Assembly (NCBI GenBank): GCA_023653785.1
Contig: JAMKCH010002883.1
Location: 18,501 to 82,500 of the forward strand
Direction of reading: 5' to 3'
Source: Ophioderma brevispina
Lineage: Eukaryota; Echinodermata; Ophiuroidea; Amphilepidida; Ophiodermatidae
DNA length: 64,000 bases
The position numbers were made by a program, and so were the translations under genes. Shown here one piece after another: positions 33,843-44,800 of this stretch. The first letter of the stretch is position 1, and every line of letters starts with the position of its first letter. The notes under the pieces were generated by a model. It saw only the letters and a list, made by a program, of their open reading frames with translations. It made no database searches and had not been told where the DNA came from.

Positions 33843-34859
33843 ATAAAATAAACACTTTTGGTTATCAACACACACTCCTTTTTTCACCAAAAATGACGTT
33901 TTCAGACAAAGTGGCATCTTTTGCGTATTAAAAGGTCGAAAGTCACCAATTGTCAATTTCAATAACGATTTCATTTCCCTTTTTATGGAATTAGGTCCTA
34001 CAAGCTGATAAAGTTTCAAGATCAGGAAATTATCTGCTATTTAGCAAACTAATTCTATAAATCTCTTGCCCGGTCATAGGCATAGGACTATTCTAAATGG
34101 ATTATCCAGTATGACTTGAATATATTTTTGTGGTAGCTACTAAACTATAATTGTAGATGAGGTAAATATATATTTTTGTATCCTTGGAACGTGACAAAAC
34201 TATTGACATATATTCTAAACAATCGGACGCGTAAATAGCTTTGGCGTCGGGTTTGGGTGTGATATGTGGGGAAACCATGGACATAATAGAAGAGGAAACC
34301 CAAGCGAAAACCACCAATTACCTAATTCGAGTACCCATTCAACTCGACAAAAGCTGAGGGCACTCGATGGGATTTCATGTGCATAACACGAGACCGTTGT
34401 GATCTATATCTCTTTGCCGCGGTCGAATGCTGGGATGGTGAAAAGCTGTCAACAAAACTTTGTAATTTGTCCGGAAGCTGTGACCCCTGACTGTAGGGGT
34501 TTTGGAAAATGCACAGTACACCACTGGCGAGTGACCCAAATTGTGTAAAACGTCTTTTTTATGGAGTGTGAACTGAGCACTATGATGAGATTGCGATTTA
34601 TCGTATTGAAATACGTGTTTAACAATTTGCGCACTCGACGCACCCTCGTACATTCATTTCCATCTTTTTTTGGCAAGTTGTTAATATTTAAATTTAATAT
34701 TTATTAATATTGTATATAAATATTGACTTGACCTGAAGAGCCGAAAGGCGAAACGCGAGTAGTAGTGCCAAATACTCGGCTGCATTACTACTTGTCGTGT
34801 TGATTTCTTGTCTACTATATACTTCACTGGTGGACGTTCGTTTTTAATATATAATATAG
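33843..34859. other. Non-coding stretch
   Basis: No gene or large repeat was recognised. The patch 34720-34860 is AT-rich with GAGCCGAAAGGCGAAACG, a sequence I do not recognise. Confidence 0.4.
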
Positions 34860-34860
34860 G

Positions 34861-34891
<31 letters not shown>

Positions 34892-34912
34892 ATTATATAT
34901 ATATATAGATAT
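34860..34912. repeat. (TA)n microsatellite
   Basis: Nearly pure TA dinucleotides. Together with 35761-35826 they form one array interrupted by the element at 34913-35760. Confidence 0.9.
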
Positions 34913-35760
34913 AATATCGTTCCGGGTGTATTACCATAGTGACGGATGTTGAATTTTTATCATTTTTCAGGAAATGGTACTAGGATACCAAATCTTCAAG
35001 CATGCCAAGTGCCTAACCTTGCAATTAATTCATGAATTAATAATCTTAATTACAAATTTTGCAATTTTGACGTATGTGGCATAACAGAGACTTGGTTGTA
35101 TTACATAGTGACGGAATTTGAACCCTTGTCAAAGAAGTGTTATACTGATTTCCCACCAAGGCTTTGTAAATACTTTGTAGTAAATATTTCTCGTAAATTT
35201 GTAACTGACACAAGCCAACTTGTAATTAATTTTTACATATCGTTTGTAGAAATTATATTTTTACAGTTCAAAGGGTGAAAGCGAATCCACTAACAACCGT
35301 CATTATGTAATAAACAAAATAAGCCAGATTCGCGATGACGGACGGTGGTTTGACGGATGTTCATAAAACGCCGAAAAAAATTTTTTGGGGGTTTTTCATA
35401 ATGACGGATGCTGAAAACGCTTCAGATAGGGAAATTCAACTCGTCACTATGTCATGAAGAGACATCATCGCCGATTTGCTATTTTTTGGTGTGCCGGATA
35501 TGACCGTATCTTTTCCATGTATTACATCCATTTTATCGTAGAATTCATGTATATTAGCCTACATAAATTTGCTTGTTAATTTTGTTTCTTAATCGGATTT
35601 GATTGTTTGAATCGGGGGGGGGGGTGGGGGTATGTGGGGGGTGGGGATTGTAGCGGACGCCTCTAGAGTTTCGGCGATTTTTCAAAATGCTATTTTCTCA
35701 GAAACAAAAATTCGTATTTTGGTTAACATCCGTCCACTATGTAATACCCCGACGATATTA
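34913..35760. mobile_element. ~0.85-kb TIR element inserted in a TA array
   Basis: The left end AATATCGTTCCGGG, then TATTACCATAGTGACGG, mirrors the right end CCGTCCACTATGTAATA, then CCCCGACGATATT. Both flanks are TA microsatellite, so TA was the target. The interior holds further ACATAGTGACGGA/TCCGTCACTATGT copies in both orientations and no transposase frame. Confidence 0.75.
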
Positions 35761-35762
35761 TT

Positions 35763-35820
<58 letters not shown>

Positions 35821-35826
35821 TAATAA
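35761..35826. repeat. (TA)n microsatellite
   Basis: Continuation of the TA array on the right side of the element. Confidence 0.9.
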
Positions 35827-35904
35827 ATCACTCATAGTAAACATAATTATTAGCAGGTGACTATCTTTGAATTAAGAGTGCTCAATCCATTCAGGAGATC
35901 GTAA

Positions 35905-36033
35905 AATATATATAATATATATATATATATATATAATATCTCTCTAAATATATATTATATATAATCTATATATTATATATAGTTATATCTCTATATACTA
36001 ATATCTATATATATATATCTATAATAATTATTA
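35905..36033. repeat. Second TA-rich array with TCTATA variants
   Basis: Interrupted TA repeats with ATCTCTATATA interspersed. Confidence 0.85.
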
Positions 36034-36653
36034 TAAAAATGTTTTTGCTGCAGATTGAAATAACATTAAGAGATTTGTTGGATGGGATGGGAAGCAGAGT
36101 TCCTTCTACCTATGCACCCATTGGGAGAAACTAGTCTGTTCTTTTTCTTTCGTCTGGGCGAGACATTTGTGAGCCCGAGACTCAAGCTGTAGCTCTACTG
36201 GTGATGGAGACCGCAAAGTTTTGCAAGTCACTTACATGGAAGGCCTTAGTATCAGGTTCATATTTTGCTTTTAAAGAGACCTGGCACATTGAAGTTTTTT
36301 ATGTACATAGTCCTCACCTGAAATGATAAGCCCAAATGAGCATCCGTATGGGTAAACAGAAGGATTTTATAATTAACGACTCAGCAGACAGCGGACATTG
36401 ACACGCCTGAGTGGATTCCCAAGACATTGTCCTGTCCCCGTGCCCTTTGTGGTTTTAATAAAATGAGTACGAGTCAATGAAATTCCCATGTAGTAAGGAC
36501 AGTTATGTTGACTAAAGTTACGGCAATCGTAAAAGTTAGCCTACATATTACCTAGATGTCTTTGGTCTCTTATTTGTCCCTATCTGTTTTTGGCATGTTA
36601 GTTTTATGTGTACTATACCTGAATTAGAGAGGCGCTCGACCCTGTCAACATCA
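36034..36653. other. Non-coding stretch
   Basis: No domain-bearing frame or repeat was recognised. Confidence 0.4.
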
Positions 36654-37897
36654 TCGTTTACCCCCCTCACTACAGAAAAGGTTGACACCTTTGGTAGTTA
36701 GTAGGACCCTCTACATCATCATAGGTAGGTATAACTCTCAAATTGTGGTATCACTTTTTTCATAGGGCCAATTTAGTTTACACAGGGTCAATTTTTTTAA
36801 AATGCTCCAATCATGTTGAAATGTTACACCATATGCCGGCTATCATAAGGATTCAAAAATGTATATTTGTACATCTAGACCATTGGTTTGGTAAGTTATA
36901 GGTACCTGGCTAAAATGTTAAAATAGGTTCACTTTCTAATTTTGTACATGGGTCAAAAAAAATCAGGAGTTCCTCCAATTTTGGTACAAACTGAAAGAAG
37001 TTGTCACTAGTCTTATGGTGGTCAAATAATGAATAGCTTGTACCATCTTCAAGCATGTTACCATTTATGCGACAAAATATGTCATAGGGCACCATAATCC
37101 AATTGGTGTTGACCTTCTTTGACCCTATTTCCGTAAGTAAGCATTAAACATAATCAAAACTATACTGGGTAGAGTCCCTCTTAGCTCAGGCATAATTTGG
37201 CAAGTATTTAACTTATAAGCGGATTAACTTTTAATGTGACCCCTGTACAATTGAGATTGACCTTTTTTACCATTTTTTTGTCATTTTAACCCTATACTCT
37301 CCAAACCAATTGGTCGTATGTGGTACAAACTATAACGTTTTGGACTCCTTATGATTAGATGGACAATACGGCATACATTTAAACATGATTGGGGCATTTG
37401 ACGCCCCTGTGTAAACTTAAATTTGGCCCCTAATGAAAAGTGAGCCACAATTTGAGAGTACTACCGTACACTGGTTCCAAATATTTCCGTAAATTTACGG
37501 AAATTTCTGGCAGCAGTTTTTCCAGTCATTTTAGGTAACTTTATCAGAATTTCTCTTCATTAACGGAACCTTGACAGTAATTTTACAGAATTTAGTCTCA
37601 TATTCGAAAACAATGTGTATTTAACAGAATTTTTCCGTAATTAAAATTTACGGAACCAAAAAAAATTCCCGGAAATAGTGGCTGCCAGAAATTTTTGAAA
37701 TATTTCCGTACTTAACTTTTTTTATGTTTTTTTGTTTTTTATTCTTATTGTTTTCTAAAACAGATTTTCCGTAAATTTACGGAAAATCTGTTTTTCTTAA
37801 TTTACGGACATTTTTAACAGTGTACCAACATTGATGTAGAGGGTCCTACTAACTACCAAAGGTCAGTGTTAAACCTTTTCTGTAGTGGGGTAAACGA
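36654..37897. mobile_element. 1.24-kb TIR element with a nested smaller element
   Basis: The left arm TCGTTTACCCCCCTCACTAC, AAAAGG, TTTGGTAGTTAGTAGGACCC continues to TCTCAAATTGTGG and TTTACACAGG. The right arm is its inverse but is interrupted at 37469-37822 by another TIR element. The interior has GGATTCAAAAATGTATA/TATAACGTTTTGGACTCC blocks linking it to the family at 31515-32400. No coding capacity. Confidence 0.8.
37469..37822 (-). mobile_element. CACTGTTAAAAA-type miniature element, nested
   Basis: Begins CACTGG and ends TTTTTAACAGTG, with TA on both sides (37467-37468, 37823-37824). The interior is built of TTCCGTAAATTTACGGAA palindromes. It is the reverse complement of the element at 48587-48953 and shares tips with 10144-11022. 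It interrupts the right arm of a larger element, so it is the younger insertion. Confidence 0.85.
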
Positions 37898-38890
37898 ATT
37901 CCGTAAATAAGGCCCTATGATATTCTTTTCCTGCTCTGCTCTAACCTGTCCCAATGAAGAAATTTAATATTTTGTGAAAATGGTAAAAAACTTTTTTAAA
38001 ATAATTTACAGATTATAGGATAATGTCCACTGTTGGGTAACGGATCAACAAAAGAATGTCAGAATTGTGGTTAAAATCAGGGAGGTAGTTGAATTATTTA
38101 CGGCTAGTATTGTGGATCTTTCCAATTCGTTCCAAGTGGTGTATCGTGGCTTGATTGTAATGCGCTTTCGACGTAACGGCTGTTTTATTGAAAATGGGCA
38201 TAAATTTGGTATGGAAATTTGTTTAATCTGTGTTACTATTGTTTGGCGCTTTAAAGTAAATTGACACAAAAATGAAGCTTTTGTTTGGCAAATTTTTTAC
38301 AATGGGATCTTGGCATATGTACAAGGTTTATAATTTCATAATTTCATGCGTATATGCATGGGGAATCGTTCTGCTGATGATGCCAAATACAACTTTTTGC
38401 CGTTTTAATGCATTATGCAATTGGGTTCTGAGTGAGGGAGAAGTGGATCTTGTTAAGAACTTAATTAATTTCAACTGTTTACTTTCAACTTGATAAAAAG
38501 AACATTTTTGTTATCTCAGGTGACTGGTAAATTATGGATTTGCCCAGCCAGAAGTCAGCCTCCAAATGATTATATGACTGTCATGTTCTTGAACATTTGA
38601 AACGGTTACGTCGTGATTTTGTACATGAAATGTTACAATCTAAGCGTGTTATCAATTAGTCTGTATTACAACCTTGTAACTGTATTACTCTGTGGAAAGA
38701 TAAACTATACGCACTATTAGCTAAAGGACCAACTTGCTGCGAACCTCTCTGAGTCCCCACCCCAGTCTTTTGACAAAGAGCTAGTTATCAATACAATGGG
38801 AATATTTTAAACTCCAATGGTTTAATTTTGGGATTTGTGGGAATCCCCAATCCATTTCAAATTACTTCCAGCTCGACCTACCTACCCTAT
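37898..38890. other. Non-coding stretch
   Basis: Two frames near 38045-38493 have no recognisable domain. No repeat was identified. Confidence 0.4.
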
Positions 38891-38899
38891 AATGTGACC

Positions 38900-39350
38900 C
38901 CATCTGAGGTCAGGTGGTAATTGGCTGGTTAAGTTTAATTTTCTAAGAAGTTATAAAATTGCAACACTGTCCTTGCTTGCAACAACGTGATCATAGCTCT
39001 ACATAAGAACCCCTATATTTAACAAGGTCAAATATCACATACTTGATGTCAAATGCTAGAGGTCAAGTTGTAATAGGTGGTATAATAAGTTTGTTTAGGA
39101 AATGAAATTCCATTGTAATCAAACGGTGGATTATAAATGGAAATGGGAACCTCCATCCATTTGTTTATAAGTCAAAGGTCACGTATACCACGGTTAAAGT
39201 CAGTCTTCGGGTTAAGTTGTAAGATAGGCCTGTTTGGAATAGTTTGGGGAATTTGGCAACCAACTTGGGTCATACCCCCGGTCATACATCCATTGTGGAA
39301 AATCCGTATGTTTAAACAGGTCGCAGGATACACACCAAGTTAAAGGTCAT
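38900..39350 (+). promoter_or_regulatory. Cluster of AGGTCA half-sites upstream of TLCD5
   Basis: AGGTCA occurs on the + strand at 38907, 39025, 39060, 39176 and 39344, plus TGACCC at 38894. These are nuclear-receptor half-sites. Spacing is irregular, and surrounding words (GGTGGTAAT, GGTTAAGTT) also recur, so the cluster may be a decayed tandem repeat instead of an enhancer. Confidence 0.3.
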
Positions 39351-39682
39351 TTGCGGTCCATACAAATCGCAAAAGACAACATCTTCTTCACAGGTTTTGT
39401 GATTTAAAAAACATTAATTTAAAAAACTAAACGAAAACGAACGCCAGACCGGATGCCTACTATACATTTCGGAGCAGACCGACATCAACATTGATATGAG
39501 CTGTCTATGTGCTCCGCTATCACGGCTATGTACATGTGAACATCTGGTGCTCGGTGCATGTTAGACACTTCGGCGTTTGCCACAATGCATGCCAAATTAA
39601 CTGCTCTCACACACATATGTGCATTGTTGTTATTTTAGCAGGCTAGGGTGTCTAACTATATATACATCCATTTGAGGATATT

Positions 39683-39814
39683 ATGGAATTATTGCTGATC
39701 ATTACTAATGCATGTCCCCGGGTGCATGTCGCAACCATAAGTCTCTCAAAATTGCACCCAGGGATTGCACTGAACAGCCACGAATCTACAGATTCCTGCC
39801 TAATTTCTACCAAC
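39683..39814 (+). other. TLCD5 5' UTR or 44-codon N-terminal extension
   Basis: An ATG at 39683 with A at -3 and G at +4 is in frame with exon 1 and would add 44 residues without a family counterpart. Lengths of known TLCD5 proteins favour the ATG at 39815, so I treat this as probable 5' UTR. Confidence 0.4.
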
Positions 39815-40031
39815 ATGAAGTCAAATGAAGTGACTGGATCAACCGTTGCACTGGCTGTAACTTCCATGACCTTATTCTGGTATATTTTATACAACATATC
39901 ATGGCTTTCCTTTCCACATAAGAAAGCACTGTGGTACTGCTTGTTAATTGTATTGATTAACGGAGTTGTACTCATTGTACTCTCGTACTATTATCAAATT
40001 CGCCATAATCTATGGCCTGTTACCACTCCAC
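39815..40031 (+). CDS. TLCD5: TLCD5-like TLC-domain membrane protein, exon 1
   Basis: Encodes residues 1-72 and one base of codon 73. The start MKSNEVTG has A at -3. Two hydrophobic segments follow (about 11-31 and 40-60), then HNLWPVTTP, which aligns with the WPFTHP region before the third membrane segment of vertebrate TLCD5 (TMEM136). The exon ends CCAC|GTAAGT, a consensus donor in phase 1, and matches the phase-1 acceptor at 42152. The joined product of 244 residues is the family's usual length. TLCD5 is a multi-pass membrane protein of the TRAM-LAG1-CLN8 fold. Its biochemical role is poorly known, and I assign membership, not activity. Confidence 0.85.
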
Positions 40032-40120
40032 GTAAGTATTTATATTCTGTACATTTTGATAGTGCTGTTTAACAGGGCTGTTTATAGCGTACTTTCACAG
40101 AAGATAAATTATGTTGTGGT

Positions 40121-40262
40121 TTGCCCTCCAGATCATCCAAGCATGCGAAGAATACAGTACATGCACATGGTTTACCTGAACATTTAAGATGTTTCTGCAT
40201 GGGATTCCTTTTGTATTCTCTGCATGCTTGGGTTGTTCTGGAGCCTGGGACAGGTCTGCCAC
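40121..40262 (+). repeat. Palindromic dispersed repeat, inverse of 63405-63545
   Basis: GATCATCCAAGCATGC, TTTACCTGAACATTT, TGTATTCTCTGCATGCTTGG and GTTCTGGAGCC recur in the opposite orientation at 63405-63545. CCAAGCATGCGAAGAATAC and GTATTCTCTGCATGCTTGG inside it form an inverted pair, so the unit is itself a hairpin. Confidence 0.7.
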
Positions 40263-41559
40263 CTCCTGTGCAATGGGCCCTATACAGTGTGACCCAAAAA
40301 GCGTCGAAATAAACAGTGAATAACTAAAAGAAATTTATTTGAATGTACATGTACATGTGTTCTTCGTCATCTGGTGTTATTATCAGGGAAAAATAATTGA
40401 ATAGTTCTCTTGATACAGCTTCTTTGTAAATGCCTGTCGAGAAGCACCCATTTGAGGAAAAGTAACTCATTGGTATTTTCATGCAGGTGGAGAGAGGACA
40501 CCAGAAATCTAATCCCTTCGAGCAGATATAAAGTGGAGTGGATTATCCCATTGTTGAAATCAATAGATGGAATTTTTGAAATGTGTTTTTGATGTTATGT
40601 GTGTTATCCGACTTTACGAGGCAGGACCGATCATTGCCTCTTCACTTCGTCATACAGAATTTAGCCTCTGGTGCCCAGTAACCAGAAGATTGATAAAAAA
40701 CTGTAATTTCATAGCTGTCACATTGTAGCGTGAATTACAATTCAAAATTGAATATTGGCTATTATATTTTGAGTGGATTTTTACAAGTAAATTTTTCATT
40801 ACATTTATATTCTTTATATTTGCGGGGAAATGCGGGAATTTTGAGTGTCAAAAAGCGAAAGATCCGTTGGTCTAAAACTTTGAATAAAGCTTCTTATTGG
40901 GCCAAGTTGGGCCACATGTAACAATGATCGGAGATCTAATACCGGAAGTATTCGGAAAAGCATTACTTTTTGCTCTTGGACAGCAAACTCCATTTAAGAC
41001 TCCAAAGTATCACCATGTATATTGCGTTAAATTAGCTCACCAAACATTGAACAATGGGGCGAGGTCATAATCTAATTTTACTGAACGGCAGTTTTAATAT
41101 GACAGAAGAGGTGTTTTTGTTTGAAGATCTGTGTTGGGCTTCTGTCGAAGGGGACCCCAGTTGGAGATTGTCACATTTGTCTATTCACCACTGTATATTA
41201 TAACCAACAGATAAATTGCACTTGTTCACTCTCCAACTATTTCTACCTCCATGGCATTATTGATGACGCTCACCATGATAATGAGGAGCTAGGATTGAAC
41301 AAGCTTAAATGCTGGAGATTGACAATCCATCTAAATGATTTTCTCTTAACATATTAAAGGATTAGCTTTAGACCGACTAGAAAATAAGTGTGAACTTAAT
41401 TCATTAGTCTTTGGATTTTTGCATTGAAAACATCAATTGCTGTGATTGCCAAACCTTTTAGTGGGTACGCCACGAATGTTCGTCGGTATCACCTGGGAGG
41501 TCAAAGAGGCATTTATACCAGGACTATACCCCATAGTATGACATACACGAAAATATAAT

Positions 41560-41740
41560 CCATTCTGAAGGGGTAGGGGTCACGAAAGATTATACAGGGG
41601 TCAAAAATGAAAGGAGGTCAAATTTGTTGAAATGCATATCAAATTGTTGATATGGTCACAAGGATTAACAAAGGTATAGTTTGTATGTCACCTAATTCTG
41701 TACACTTATCCAATCACGGCAGGGGTTTGCTCTGCAATAC
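41560..41740 (+). repeat. Fragment of the GGTATAGTTTG TIR family
   Basis: GGTCACGAAAGATTATACAG, GGGTCAAAAATG, TGGTCACAAGGATTAACAAA and GGTATAGTTTGTA match the left half of the element at 31515-32400. No inverted partner lies nearby, so it is a solo end. Confidence 0.6.
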
Positions 41741-42151
41741 ACGCTATTGGCTTAAAATGCATAAAATATGGCAACAAAGACTAAACGCCACTATGTAAAG
41801 GTCAACATTTTGGTTTTCAAGATCGGGTGTTATGACATTTTGCTATGCTTTGACAAAGTGGTGTACAAAATATACGTCAGTATGTATGTAATAGGACTTT
41901 GTTTTTTAATTTTCCGTATCCTACTATGGCGCACGTTCTATACGCCACTATGTAGCGTGTATGTGATTTCGATTTTTCTTCACCATACGCCAAACCAATG
42001 AATTGAATTACTTATTAACTTGGGGCTTTGGGACTTGGTAAAATCAAAATTTAAACCAATCGGCTAAATATTACAAAATTGGCCAAAATTTACCATACGT
42101 CACTACCACCGAAACACATCATCAATATCGCTCTTTCATTTTCTTTTGCAG

Positions 42152-42669
42152 CGGAGAAATCTACTGACGGACAGATACTCACAATGACTGTGTGTTTGGG
42201 ATTTTATCTCTTTGAACTCGGATGGTACCTCTATTATTTTGGTTCTAAAACTTTAACACTATGGGTACACCATTTTGTAACTATATACAGCTTGGTTATC
42301 CCACTTTATTACGGCGATTCAGGAGCAGAGACTTTGGCAGCGATATTTGGACTAGAAATCAGCATACCTCCCTTGATGTTAACCTGGTTTATGCGCGACA
42401 GTCGTTGGGATCCTCTCTATGTTTTGTTAATGCAGTACCTTTTTCTTCTTATGTATTTCGTTTTTCGTTTTTGTATCGGAACGCTTTTTCTGTACGATGC
42501 ATTAATGAATCCCGCACAACGACTTTTGATGAAAATTGGTATCTGTGGATTATACCTTGTAAGCGTTGCGTTCTTTAAGACTACTGCAGCATCTTCAATA
42601 AGACATACACGCAACGTAATACGAGAATATCAAATAAAAAAGAGAAAGTCTTTTGAACTCAAGAGTTAA
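42152..42669 (+). CDS. TLCD5: TLCD5-like TLC-domain membrane protein, exon 2 (terminal)
   Basis: Completes codon 73 and encodes residues 74-244 and TAA. After AEKSTDGQ comes the third membrane segment TMTVCLGFYLFELGWYLYYF (84-102), matching the L-YFIFDLGW segment of vertebrate TLCD5. A conserved HH pair (112-113) lies in the next segment, then YGDSGAET (126-133; GESGTE in vertebrates), FGLEISIPPL (138-147; FGSEITNPLL) and WFMRDS (151-156; WFLRET). Two further hydrophobic segments follow before a basic C-terminus (KKRKSFELKS). HH and the GE/DSG-E block mark the TLC domain. No frameshift or stop was seen, so the gene looks functional. An AATAAA follows at 42852. Confidence 0.92.
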
Positions 42670-42810
42670 TGAACGGATAAAGTCTGCCGCTTGACTCCAA
42701 ATTCGACAAAGAGGGGACATTTAAACGTACATGACGTTAGTACTGCTTGTGTTCGACAAGGTAATACAATGGACATGGATATAACTAGTGTATAACTGAA
42801 AAGCCAAGAC

Positions 42811-43045
42811 TGGAAAGTCTTTAACTGATTTTGTTCATTGCAACGTTTCAAAATAAATATTCTTGTTTTTAATGATACCGATTAACATTTGTAATATCAA
42901 CAACAACGAAAACTAATAAGAAAAAAACAACATTGGAAAGTCTTTAACTGATTTTGTTCAACGTTTTTAAATAATTATTCCTGTTTTTTTAAATGATACC
43001 GATAATTAACATTTGTAATACCAACTGTAATACCAACAACAACAA
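42811..43045 (+). repeat. Tandem duplication of the TLCD5 3' end, 123-bp period
   Basis: TGGAAAGTCTTTAACTGATT, then TTGTTCA and AATGATACCGAT...TTAACATTTGTAATA occurs at 42811 and again at 42934 with small indels. The poly(A) signal lies in the first unit only. Confidence 0.8.
42852..42857 (+). terminator. TLCD5 poly(A) signal
   Basis: AATAAA lies 183 bp after the stop codon and is followed by a T-rich stretch. The duplicated unit (42934-43045) has AATAAT at the equivalent place. Confidence 0.65.
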
Positions 43046-43126
43046 CAACACCATTAACAACGATAATAATGATAATACAAAGACTCGAACTAACCAGCAT
43101 GCATTAAGTTAAATTAAAGACAAAAA

Positions 43127-43198
43127 CTACACAGTCTCGAACCTGGTCCCATTCGTTATCGCAGGGAAGAGTTAATCCACTAGACAATAGGGACTGTG
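43127..43198 (-). other. tRNA-like segment (minus strand)
   Basis: The minus strand reads TTGTCTAGTGGATTA (A-box-like) and, about 35 bp later, AGGTTCGAGAC (B-box-like). CACAGTC and GACTGTG at its ends are complementary, but a full cloverleaf with a T stem cannot be drawn. Probably a SINE head or tRNA relic. Confidence 0.4.
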
Positions 43199-43924
43199 CT
43201 TGGGAAAAACCAGAGAAATGAGCACTATGTTTTTAAGACTTTAAACTGCAGAGTGTCTTCGCTATATTCTACTGCTGTAGAATCTGCATTTATGTTTTCT
43301 GATGTGCGGCCAGCCACATTGACCTTTTTTCATCTTTCTGTCACCCAAAGATCGCGTTTGTTATTATACCCATTGACCCTCGTGTATAAAATATTTTGAA
43401 CAAATGAATAATTTCTCACTCAATGGCTCTATTTTTTCTTCAGCCTGAACGAATATGGAGACAATAAACCGTCACTCAATGATCTTATTCCATCATACCT
43501 CATTGGAAAATCATAATTGTCATCTATATCATCTACACCTGGCACAAAAAGTATCTCGACATGTTTTTCGATCAGTATATTGCCAAAGTCAGACCATTTT
43601 GAAAGTTTTCGAAATATACACTTTGTTGCCTATGTCTTGCTCTTTCATTTAATACCTGGCTTGTAAAAAAGCGTGCAGAAATGGCTGAGATAGAACGCCC
43701 GAAAGACGCAAACCCCCCAAACAAAAAATTGCAAGTTTTTGGATTTTTCAATGGTCACTGTGTGGTACAACGCAATAATACCATGAATACGTGTGTATTG
43801 ATTTTACACAAAGAGGTTTTCCAACTGAATGAGCGAGAAAGCCTAATTAGTTAATTGACTTCATTTAGGTACAAATTTGCTTAAATCAGGTAAAACATTT
43901 TACTTAGATATTATGGTGTTCTAT
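43199..43924. other. Non-coding stretch
   Basis: Short open frames only. No recognised domain or repeat. Confidence 0.4.
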
Positions 43925-44416
43925 GCTAAGTGGATTCAGAGTACAACTTGACTATGTGTTGATCAGAAGAAAGTGGCGTAATAGTGTGATCAATATATAC
44001 TGAAGCTTACAACACGTTTGCAAGTATTGGATCAGATCACAGGATAGTGACAACAAAAATCCGACTCAGTCTGAGAGCCAGTAATAGTAATAATAATAAT
44101 CATAATAATGTATCTCAAAGGAAAGTATGACTGGAGCAAGCTGGCAACAGATCCCGATCTTCATGATAGATATACTCTGGAAATAAAGAACAGATATTCA
44201 ATATTATCTGACGGTGACTGCGAAGACCAATTACAGAAAGGTAAGGTGCCTGATTCAGGCCAACAAGGAGGTTGCTTATAAATTAATGCCCAAGCTATCC
44301 AAAAAAGAACCCCAAGAACATAGAAAGATAATATGCTATGAAATCATGTCTTAGAAAACACCACAGACTCTTATTTGGAATTTCAACAGAGTAAGAATGA
44401 TCTGCAGGACAAAGCT

Positions 44417-44500
44417 CTTGATGTTATTGATTGTTTTGTCACTTGTTTTGTCACATGTTATGGAAATAAATAACTGAAATGAACTGAAATGAACTGAACT
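44417..44500 (+). mobile_element. 84-bp insertion with TGAA-repeat tail, absent from the other allele
   Basis: Between AAAGCT and GAATTGG this copy carries CTTGATGTTATTG...GGAAATAAATAACTGAAATG and a run of GAACT/GAAAT repeats. The other copy has only TGT here. The repetitive A-rich end resembles the 3' tail of a short, 5'-truncated retroposon. No clear target duplication. Confidence 0.5.
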
Positions 44501-44639
44501 GAATTGGTAAATACTGAATATATAGAAAAGAAACTACAAGGAGTATGAAGCAGATTTTAACAATAGGCATCATCTTGCATTGAGCATCATTAATGATGTT
44601 AATGGCAGAAAGAAAGAAATGGAATATTACGAGGGGTGA

Positions 44640-44800
44640 TTGATAAGTTCTAAGCCTAAGGTAGAAAGAGATATGCTACAAAGTTCAATTTACACTGTCT
44701 ACAGTTTCATTCTTCAAATGTAAATTCCAGAAGTTTCATGTGTATATCTGTTCTATTTTTTAACTTGCAGGTAATCAAACATTGAGCGTTTTGCCGGACC
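44640..44800 (+). mobile_element. Mariner element left end, cut by contig end
   Basis: CGAGGGGTGATTGATAAGTT after TA, matching 45093 onward for 160 bp, then the 20-A block. Same insertion as 45093-45628, read from the other contig. Confidence 0.85.

Larger units (their letters stand above)
40032..42151 (+). other. TLCD5 intron (2.1 kb, GT-AG, phase 1)
   Basis: Opens GTAAGTATT and closes TTTTCTTTTGCAG, with a good pyrimidine tract. It contains a palindromic dispersed repeat at 40121-40262 and a fragment of the GGTATAGTTTG family at 41560-41740. No other gene was seen inside. Confidence 0.8.
44278..44800 (+). repeat. Contig end overlapping 44821-45262
   Basis: AATTAATGCCCAAGCTATCC to GCGTTTTGCCGGACC is repeated after the 20-A block. 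This side has an extra 84 bp (44417-44500) absent from the other. Suffix equals prefix, as with two unmerged alleles. Confidence 0.85.

Noticed and set aside
42261..42614. Alternative frames over TLCD5 exon 2 on both strands
   Set aside because: Shadows of the real exon, with no TLC motifs.
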